From the NCBI GenBank assembly GCA_018883185.1, contig VEQP01000009.1, forward strand, positions 1 to 64,000: a stretch of DNA of 64,000 nucleotides. The letters run 5' to 3'. Of the stretch, positions 58,487 through 64,000 are shown in pieces. Each line of letters begins with the position of its first letter. The stretch's first letter is position 1. Made by a program: the position numbers and the translations under genes. This DNA is from Nevskiaceae bacterium (lineage in GTDB: Bacteria; Pseudomonadota; Gammaproteobacteria; Steroidobacterales; Steroidobacteraceae). Below the pieces are notes generated by a model. The model made no database searches and had not been told where the DNA came from. It saw nothing but the letters and a program-made list of their open reading frames with translations.

Positions 58487-59991
58487 GTCGGCCGCCGGCG
58501 ACGGATCGACGAGGCCTGTTGCAGGGCCTGCTCGCCGGTTCGTTGTTGGGCGCTTCCGCGCCGACGCGCAGCGAACCACAGGCTACCCCGCCTGCTGCAG
58601 TGCCGGATCGGCGCTGCATCATCGATGCCGGCTGGGCGCTGCTGCATGACGGGCAGGGCTTTGCGCTGCAGCGTGACGTGTCGATCGTGGTCGACGGCGA
58701 TCGCATTGCGGCCGTGCATGCCGGCGCGCTGCGCTCGATGTTGCCGCGGGTGGATGCACGCAATCATCTGGTTCTTCCGGGGTTCATCTCAGGGCACACC
58801 CACGTCGCAGGCGGCACGGTCACGCGCGGCATTTTCGAAGGTCGTCGCTCCTATGCGCGGGCGTTGGAACTCGCCGAGCAGCTGGATGATGAAGCCCTCG
58901 ATGCCTTGACGGCACTGAATTTGGCGGAGTTGCTACGCTCTGGTTGCACCACGCAACTCGACATGGCGCTCTCTTTGCGACAGATGCAAAGTTACGTGCG
59001 CGTGGCGCGGCGCTGGGGGGTACGTGCTTATCCCTCTGCCATGGTGCCGGGTGTCGGACGACTCTTTCCGATCTGGCAACGCGACAACGATGCGGTGTTA
59101 CGCGAGTCGGTGCCGGGCACTTTGGCAGAGATCGAAGCCGCCATCACTTACGCACGACAAATAAACGGCGCTGATGAGGGTTTGATCCGGCCGCAAATGG
59201 CGATGCATGCGAGCGACACGCACACGCCCGAGACGATCGCGGCCACGCTCGCTGCAGCCACTGAACTCGGTAACGGCTTGCACCTGCACCTTTGTCAGGG
59301 CGCTCGCGAGGTGGAGGCCGTGCAGCGCCTGTGGCAACAGCGACCGGTGCAATGGTTGGAGTCCCTCGGGGTTTTCGGGCAGCGCGTGTTCGCAGCGCAC
59401 ATGTCGAGTGCCGATCCCGCCGTGGATGCACCGCTGCTGCGGCGCAGCACGTTTACCTATTGCACCTGCCCCTCCGCCGGTGGTGCCAGCGGGTTCACCC
59501 AGCCGTGGCCGGAAATGCTGGCGGCGGGCGTGAACACGAATATCGGTATCGATACGCACTCCAACGACTATGTCGAGAATCTCAAACTCGCGGTGCTCAA
59601 GGGCGAGGCGCGCTGGTCGTTGTTGCGTCGCAACTCGCCGGTACCGATGCAACGGCCGAGCATCCAGCGTGCTGTCGAAGCGGCGACGGTCGATGCGGCG
59701 CGTGGCCTCGGCCGCGAGGACATCGGACGCATTGCGGTTGGTGCGAAAGCGGATCTGGTCTCGATCGATGTGTCGGGGCTACTGGCGGGTACGGGCGCGT
59801 TGCCGCCGGAGCCGCTCTATCATCTGCTTTATGCCAACGGGCTTATGGTTCGGCACGTGTTGATCGGCGGCGCTTTCAAAGTGTTCGACGGCGTGTTACG
59901 GGTCGATGACGAGACCGCATTGCTAGCGCGCGGCGGCGCAGTGGTACGGAAAATTTGGGCGCAACTCGAAGATGAGGGTTTCTTCAAATGA
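58483..59991 (+). CDS. Amidohydrolase (cytosine deaminase/TrzN-like) with Tat-like signal
   Basis: A 502-residue amidohydrolase (PF01979). Metal ligands are seen in GFISGHTHVAG (HxH), LHLHLCQ, AAHMSS and GIDTHSND. A Tat-type start (TDRRGLLQGLLAG) suggests export. The family deaminates or hydrolyses cyclic amides and aromatic amines (cytosine deaminase, chlorohydrolases). The GTG start overlaps the desaturase-like gene by GTGA, and it overlaps the next gene by ATGA. Substrate unknown. Confidence 0.88.
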   Translation: MSRPPATDRRGLLQGLLAGSLLGASAPTRSEPQATPPAAVPDRRCIIDAGWALLHDGQGFALQRDVSIVVDGDRIAAVHAGALRSMLPRVDARNHLVLPGFISGHTHVAGGTVTRGIFEGRRSYARALELAEQLDDEALDALTALNLAELLRSGCTTQLDMALSLRQMQSYVRVARRWGVRAYPSAMVPGVGRLFPIWQRDNDAVLRESVPGTLAEIEAAITYARQINGADEGLIRPQMAMHASDTHTPETIAATLAAATELGNGLHLHLCQGAREVEAVQRLWQQRPVQWLESLGVFGQRVFAAHMSSADPAVDAPLLRRSTFTYCTCPSAGGASGFTQPWPEMLAAGVNTNIGIDTHSNDYVENLKLAVLKGEARWSLLRRNSPVPMQRPSIQRAVEAATVDAARGLGREDIGRIAVGAKADLVSIDVSGLLAGTGALPPEPLYHLLYANGLMVRHVLIGGAFKVFDGVLRVDDETALLARGGAVVRKIWAQLEDEGFFK

Positions 59992-60635
59992 CTTTGTTCA
60001 AATTGAGTGTGGTGGCCATGATGGGTGTGCTGCTCGGCACGTTGTCGCCTGGCGCGCAGGCAATCGAGTGGCAGACCTTCGACCCATCACCCTATTCGCA
60101 AAGTGTGACCGACTGCGATCGCGAGGCGGCACACCCCGACGATCCGAACAAGGTGGTGCCGGGTCGCACCTCACGCGAGATGAATCTCGACACCGCCATC
60201 GGGGTTTGCCGGGCTGATCTGGCCAAAGACCCGAAAAATCCGCGCATCAGTTATCAGCTCGCGCGCTCGCTGACCTACGCGGGCAAGGTGACCGAGGCGC
60301 TGCCCTTCATTGAGAAGGCCGCGGCACAGAAGTATCCGCAGGCCATGTTTGTCGTCGGGTACCTCTATCTCGAAGGCTCTTATGCCTCCCCAAAGAATCC
60401 CTGCCGCGCCGCGCAACTCATCCGCGAATCGGCAATCTACGGGCGACTGGCTGGGCTACTCGGTTACCCCTCGTACGTGTTGAACGGACGTTTCGCCGGA
60501 TGCGGGTTGCAGATCGACGCGAAGGAGCTGCGCGAATTTCTCAGCAAAGCTAAAAAGTCGAAGCTCGAGTACTACCCCTCTGTGCTGGCTGAGTCGCTGG
60601 ACGTGCGGTTACTTCAGTTGGAGCAGCAGAAATGA
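59988..60635 (+). CDS. Exported Sel1/TPR-like repeat protein
   Basis: A 215-residue protein with signal peptide (LSVVAMMGVLLGTLSPGAQA) and two or three Sel1/TPR-like helical hairpins in the middle (PRISYQLARSLTYAGKVTEA, KYPQAMFVVGYLYLEGSY). It may help assemble or hold the enzymes of this operon in the periplasm; that is an inference. It overlaps both neighbours by ATGA. No catalytic motif is seen. Confidence 0.82.
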   Translation: MTLFKLSVVAMMGVLLGTLSPGAQAIEWQTFDPSPYSQSVTDCDREAAHPDDPNKVVPGRTSREMNLDTAIGVCRADLAKDPKNPRISYQLARSLTYAGKVTEALPFIEKAAAQKYPQAMFVVGYLYLEGSYASPKNPCRAAQLIRESAIYGRLAGLLGYPSYVLNGRFAGCGLQIDAKELREFLSKAKKSKLEYYPSVLAESLDVRLLQLEQQK

Positions 60636-61537
60636 ACGACAAGCCTGTATCACGGCGTGAGGTGCTGCAGACGGCGGCCATTGCGGGGCTTGCGCCGCTG
60701 ATCGCAGCGGCTCCCGTCGAGGCCAATCAACCGCGTCCCAGTGGCGAGCGCGGGTACGCCCGCGGTCCGCATGGCCAAGTGCACTACCACGACAACCAGG
60801 GCGCGAGTGCGGTGCCGTTGCTGTTACTGCATCAGGCGCCGATGTCACATCGGCAATTCGATGCGGTGTACGGTCCTTTGAAACAGCGTGGGGTTCGCGC
60901 CATCGGCATCGACATGCCGGGCTTTGGCATGTCGGATCCGACCCCATTCGTGCCCACGGTGGCTGACTGGGCGAGTTCCGTTGCCGCGGTGCTCGATCAT
61001 CTGCGCATCCGTCAAGCTGATGTGCTCGGTCATCACACCGGTGCGTTGCTCGCCACCGAGGTTGCGCTGCAGTATCCCAAGCGTGTGCGACGGGTGATTT
61101 TGAACGGGCCTTTCCCGATCAACGAATCCGAGCGGGCGATGTTTCTCGCCGACTTGCAGAAGACGGAAATCGACTTTGAATATCGCGCCGATGGCACTCA
61201 CCTGTCGGAGAGTTTCGTCAAGCGCTCGAAGTTCTATGGGCCAGACGCCGACCCGCGACACATCACGCGCATCCAGGTGGAAAAGTTCATGGGTTACGGA
61301 CCGTTTTGGTACGGCCACAATGCCGCCTATCGCTACGATCACGCCAGCACGCTGCCCTTGCTGAAGCACCCGACGCTGATACTCACCAACACCGGCGACA
61401 TGGCGTACCCGATGGCGCAGCGCGCGCGGCAGATGCGCCCGGACATGGCCTATGTGGAGCTGCAGGGCGGCAACGTCGACATCGTCGATCAGGCGACCGA
61501 GGCCTGGAGCGACGCTGTGAAGGCTTTCGTAGCGTAA
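60632..61537 (+). CDS. Tat-signal alpha/beta-hydrolase-fold protein lacking canonical Ser and His
   Basis: A 301-residue alpha/beta hydrolase fold protein with a Tat-type start (SRREVLQTAAIAG). The fold is normal (LLLLHQAPMSHRQFD, IGIDMPGFGMSDP), but the nucleophile elbow reads G133-H-H135-T-G137 and the His site reads GG-N281; Asp256 is kept. A similar pattern is in the 41328 protein, so both may share a different chemistry or be non-catalytic. Last gene of the ten-gene unit; convergent with the next gene. Confidence 0.84.
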   Translation: MNDKPVSRREVLQTAAIAGLAPLIAAAPVEANQPRPSGERGYARGPHGQVHYHDNQGASAVPLLLLHQAPMSHRQFDAVYGPLKQRGVRAIGIDMPGFGMSDPTPFVPTVADWASSVAAVLDHLRIRQADVLGHHTGALLATEVALQYPKRVRRVILNGPFPINESERAMFLADLQKTEIDFEYRADGTHLSESFVKRSKFYGPDADPRHITRIQVEKFMGYGPFWYGHNAAYRYDHASTLPLLKHPTLILTNTGDMAYPMAQRARQMRPDMAYVELQGGNVDIVDQATEAWSDAVKAFVA

Positions 61538-61540
61538 CGC

Positions 61541-62266
61541 TTAGGAGGCGAGCGCCACCGTCACCTTGTTGTCGGCACCGATATCCGACACGCTGATGGG
61601 CACCCCCATGGCAGCGGCGTAACCCAGCAGTCGTGGCTTCAGCCAGCTCTCGTGCATCTCGGCATCGCTGAGGTCGAACTGGCCCGAGCGCCGCGCTTCG
61701 GCGAGCACATAAGAATAGGGGAAGGTGAAGGTCCGCTTGCCGGGCTCCACCTTGAGATCGAGACAGAGCTGGTAGAGGCACGCGGTGCGATCGAAAATGC
61801 CGGCCAGCGCGATTTCTTTCTCGCCGGTTTTTTCGATCATGCCTTTGAGGCGCTCGAGCATCGGCTGCATGGTGCGGATGTCGTGCTCGACGTAATCCTC
61901 GAGCACGCCGTTGTTCTTGGCGAACTGCACCGAGGTCAGGTGCATGTTGACCAGTGCGTCGTTCATTTCGTGTGGATAGGCCGCGGTGTCTTTGAGGGTG
62001 CGAATGGCCATGGCCACCGCTTCGCCGAGCACCTTTTCGCGCCCTTCGAAGCCGCTCGAGGTGGCGAGCATCGCGGCCATGCTCTGCGGAGCGCCGCCGC
62101 CTGCCATCATGGCCTTGACCCAGGGCGGCGGACCGCCGCCTGAGCCGGGTGCGCCGCCGCCGGCGCTCGCCATCATTTTTTTCATGGCCCAGGAAATGAG
62201 CTTTGCCTTGAGGCCCTTCTTGGTCGGGGCAGGCGGTGTGGCCGCGCGTTCTGCAGTGACAGACAT
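61541..62266 (-). CDS. Protein of unknown function with a Gly/Pro-rich linker
   Basis: A 241-residue protein: N-terminal Lys-rich stretch (TKKGLKAKLISWAMKKMM), a Gly/Pro-rich linker (residues 36-48) and a helical body. No signal peptide or motif is recognised. It is convergent with the DUF1838 operon (3 bases between the stops) and is followed on the same strand by the ASCH-like gene. The linker and amphipathic N-terminus could place it at the membrane. I do not recognise the family. Confidence 0.74.
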   Translation of the reverse strand: MSVTAERAATPPAPTKKGLKAKLISWAMKKMMASAGGGAPGSGGGPPPWVKAMMAGGGAPQSMAAMLATSSGFEGREKVLGEAVAMAIRTLKDTAAYPHEMNDALVNMHLTSVQFAKNNGVLEDYVEHDIRTMQPMLERLKGMIEKTGEKEIALAGIFDRTACLYQLCLDLKVEPGKRTFTFPYSYVLAEARRSGQFDLSDAEMHESWLKPRLLGYAAAMGVPISVSDIGADNKVTVALAS

Positions 62267-62295
62267 GGTGACTCCTCCTGGCGCTGGTTATACCC

Positions 62296-62874
62296 CTAGT
62301 TGCCGCCGTCGTACACGAGTTCGAACTCTTCGATCCAGAATGGCATCTCCGCCGACACCTCAAGGCCGAAGGGTTGCAGGTGATTGTTCCAATAGAACGT
62401 GTGCAAGGGGACCCAGGTTGCTGGATCCCGCACCGGCGATCCGTCGATGACCGTATGTTCGGCGCGGACGGCGCCAAAGATCGCGCTGTCGACGCGTACC
62501 ACACGAGTGAGCAGCACAGGCTTGCCCCCCATGTCGATGAGCACGAGCAAGCGGCCGACGGCCGGTGTGGGTGAGCCCGTGCGTTCGACGATCCAAGGGA
62601 GGGTGAAGGTGCCGCGTTTGTCGCCGGAGCGAATCAGTTCGAAGATCTGCAAGGTGCTGTCGGCGTCGAGTCCGATCCAGCGGACCTCGACGTTGTCGGC
62701 GGTCGGTACTAGGGCCGGGTTGGCCTGCTGCGCGCGGGCGCAAAAGGCTTGAATGCTCTCGGCAGAGGGCACGATGGCGGGTGCTGGCAAATACACGGAC
62801 CAACCTCCAAAGGGTGAACGACGGGTGATGAAGCCTGCCGAATGTAGCAAGTCCGGCTGGTATCCCGCAGCCAT
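62296..62874 (-). CDS. ASCH-domain-like protein
   Basis: A 192-residue protein. The stretch LQIFELIRSGDKRGTFTLP near residue 75, then LVLIDMGGKPVLLTRVVRVD and the final FWIEEFELVYDG, follow the layout of ASCH domains (PUA-like fold, RNA-linked). No signal peptide is seen. It lies just upstream of the unknown gene at 61541 on the same strand and is divergent from the 62938 gene. The assignment is by pattern only. Confidence 0.6.
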   Translation of the reverse strand: MAAGYQPDLLHSAGFITRRSPFGGWSVYLPAPAIVPSAESIQAFCARAQQANPALVPTADNVEVRWIGLDADSTLQIFELIRSGDKRGTFTLPWIVERTGSPTPAVGRLLVLIDMGGKPVLLTRVVRVDSAIFGAVRAEHTVIDGSPVRDPATWVPLHTFYWNNHLQPFGLEVSAEMPFWIEEFELVYDGGN

Positions 62875-62937
62875 CGTCCGCAGAATTCCTCACGGTCTCG
62901 AAAAGCCTAGGCCGAAATCTCAAATGGGGGCGGGTCA

Positions 62938-63990
62938 ATGAAACGATGGCAGCAGGTGGTAACAACCGCGTTGGTCGGTGCAGTGATAAGCGGGTTTGGT
63001 GTGCGCGCTGCGGCCGGGCCCGCCCACGATCCGTCGCGGCAGGAGCTCGAGTCGATTCTCGCCGATCTCATCGCCTGGTTGCCGGGAGGTTGGGATTCCT
63101 ACCCTCAAGTGCACTTCGAGCGCCGCTATCGCATGCCTGCCGAGGGCGAGCATGAGCACTGGCACCATATCTTCGAACGTATTGACGCGCCGCAGATTGG
63201 TGAAGTGGTGTTCTACGGTCAAATAAATCCGGGCGGGCGCGATGCGCCGATGATGCATCGCTCGCAAATTATCTACAAAGTCTGGATCGACGAGCAGCGT
63301 GGTGTGGTGGTCGTCAACGGGCAGGGCCCGGCCGATCCGGACAAGTACATCGATCTGCACGAGCGTCCGGAGTTGTGGAAAGAAGTCCGCATGCGTGATC
63401 CGGCCAAGATCAACTGCGATTTCATCTGGCGCCGCGATGGCGAGCAAATCGTCGGGGTGCTCGACGGCAAGGCGCCGGCCGGTCGCACGCAAGGGCCGGG
63501 CACCTGCACCTACATGGTCAACAATACCGATGTGCGTTTCATCGCCGATGCGGAGTGGGTGCTATCGCCTGAGGTGTTCTGGGACTACGACCTGAACGAA
63601 ATGGCTGGTCACCAATTCATTGGTCGAAAGGACAAAACCCATATCAAGATGTACCGGGCGCGCGGCTATGACTGTCGTGTGCGCGACGCCGCAGGCGAGC
63701 GTCGCTGGCAGGCCTACGATCGCGGCGCGAAACTCGCTGTACGAACCTCGGCCGGTGAGCGCCAGCTGATGCTATTGCGCGCGCCGATGCCCGATGCGTC
63801 CGGGCGAGGCATGCACGATAAGTTGCGCTTGCTGCTGCAGAAGTCCGGTGAAGAGGCGCCGCTGCAGCAAACCGAGTCCGAGCCGCGTGCGACCTCGATT
63901 GCGCTCGAGCACGAAGGCGTGAGCGTGCAGTGTTCGCTCGCACCGTCACTGCCGCGCATGCACAAGGCGGATGCCTCAGCCGCGCGGTGA
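62938..63990 (+). CDS. CpcT/CpeT-like exported protein
   Basis: A 350-residue protein with signal peptide (VTTALVGAVISGFGVRAAA). The middle shares the CpcT/CpeT pattern (PF06206): PEVFWDYDLNEMAGHQFIGRK near residue 215, a Cys in NCDFIWRR and GTCTYM, and a final RARGYDCRV. In cyanobacteria this family attaches bilins, but proteobacterial members have no known role. The C-terminal tail is rich in Arg and Ala. It is divergent from the ASCH-like gene and the last gene in the window. Confidence 0.6.
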   Translation: MKRWQQVVTTALVGAVISGFGVRAAAGPAHDPSRQELESILADLIAWLPGGWDSYPQVHFERRYRMPAEGEHEHWHHIFERIDAPQIGEVVFYGQINPGGRDAPMMHRSQIIYKVWIDEQRGVVVVNGQGPADPDKYIDLHERPELWKEVRMRDPAKINCDFIWRRDGEQIVGVLDGKAPAGRTQGPGTCTYMVNNTDVRFIADAEWVLSPEVFWDYDLNEMAGHQFIGRKDKTHIKMYRARGYDCRVRDAAGERRWQAYDRGAKLAVRTSAGERQLMLLRAPMPDASGRGMHDKLRLLLQKSGEEAPLQQTESEPRATSIALEHEGVSVQCSLAPSLPRMHKADASAAR

Positions 63991-64000
63991 ATCGGCCGTG

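Overview
The window is dense, high-GC Gram-negative DNA: about 50 genes, no gene-free stretch longer than about 220 bases, many 4-base start/stop overlaps, lipoproteins, twin-arginine (Tat) signals and two large TonB-dependent receptors. The mix (TonB receptor plus tryptophan-halogenase-like gene in a maltodextrin locus, CzcCBA, DUF1838, GMC and SDR oxidoreductases, spinster-type MFS) fits an environmental proteobacterium of Xanthomonadales/Steroidobacter type or a sphingomonad/caulobacter-like lineage. I cannot fix the taxon from sequence alone. I saw no rRNA, tRNA, CRISPR array, insertion sequence or phage gene.

Layout. (1) 1-5974: end of a DUF2147 gene, then a czcCBA-type heavy-metal efflux operon. 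(2) 6086-9691: a Tat-signal methyltransferase, then on the minus strand an esterase and an M24 (creatinase-like) protein. (3) 9778-26578: a maltodextrin-use region. A LacI-type regulator, an MFS sugar transporter, a cytoplasmic GH13 alpha-glucosidase, an SSS symporter and a TonB receptor are followed by an operon of halogenase-like flavoprotein, secreted GH13 amylase, GH97 alpha-glucosidase, GH13 lipoprotein and a cation/proton antiporter. Two nearly identical 14-base palindromic sites, before the alpha-glucosidase/MFS pair and before the receptor, look like operators of the LacI protein. (4) 26581-45572: accessory catabolic genes. These are a GMC oxidoreductase-MFS-PrpE operon beside a LysR gene; a PhyH dioxygenase-methyltransferase-FAD oxidase-FAD monooxygenase operon divergent from hydrolase-cupin-ornithine-cyclodeaminase-like genes; a serine hydrolase; an SDR with a degenerate alpha/beta hydrolase; and a second TonB receptor. 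(5) 45679-51227: molybdopterin oxidoreductase, SDR, YghU-type GST, CDP-alcohol phosphatidyltransferase and a tandem-VOC protein. (6) 51214-63990: a DUF1838-centred locus.

The last region is the best candidate for an undescribed system. Four DUF1838 paralogues with Tat-like signals lie within 4.5 kb. Three belong to a ten-gene, tightly coupled operon (52249-61537) with a protein of unknown family, two alpha/beta hydrolases, a membrane di-iron hydroxylase, a Tat-signal amidohydrolase, a Sel1-like protein and an alpha/beta-hydrolase-fold protein lacking the catalytic Ser and His. The gene content suggests oxidation and hydrolysis of a hydrophobic substrate in the cell envelope; the substrate is unknown.

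In the maltodextrin region the inferred flow is: uptake of oligosaccharides through the outer membrane by the TonB receptor, trimming in the periplasm by the GH13 and GH97 enzymes, import by the MFS and SSS carriers, final cleavage by the cytoplasmic alpha-glucosidase, and control by the LacI protein.
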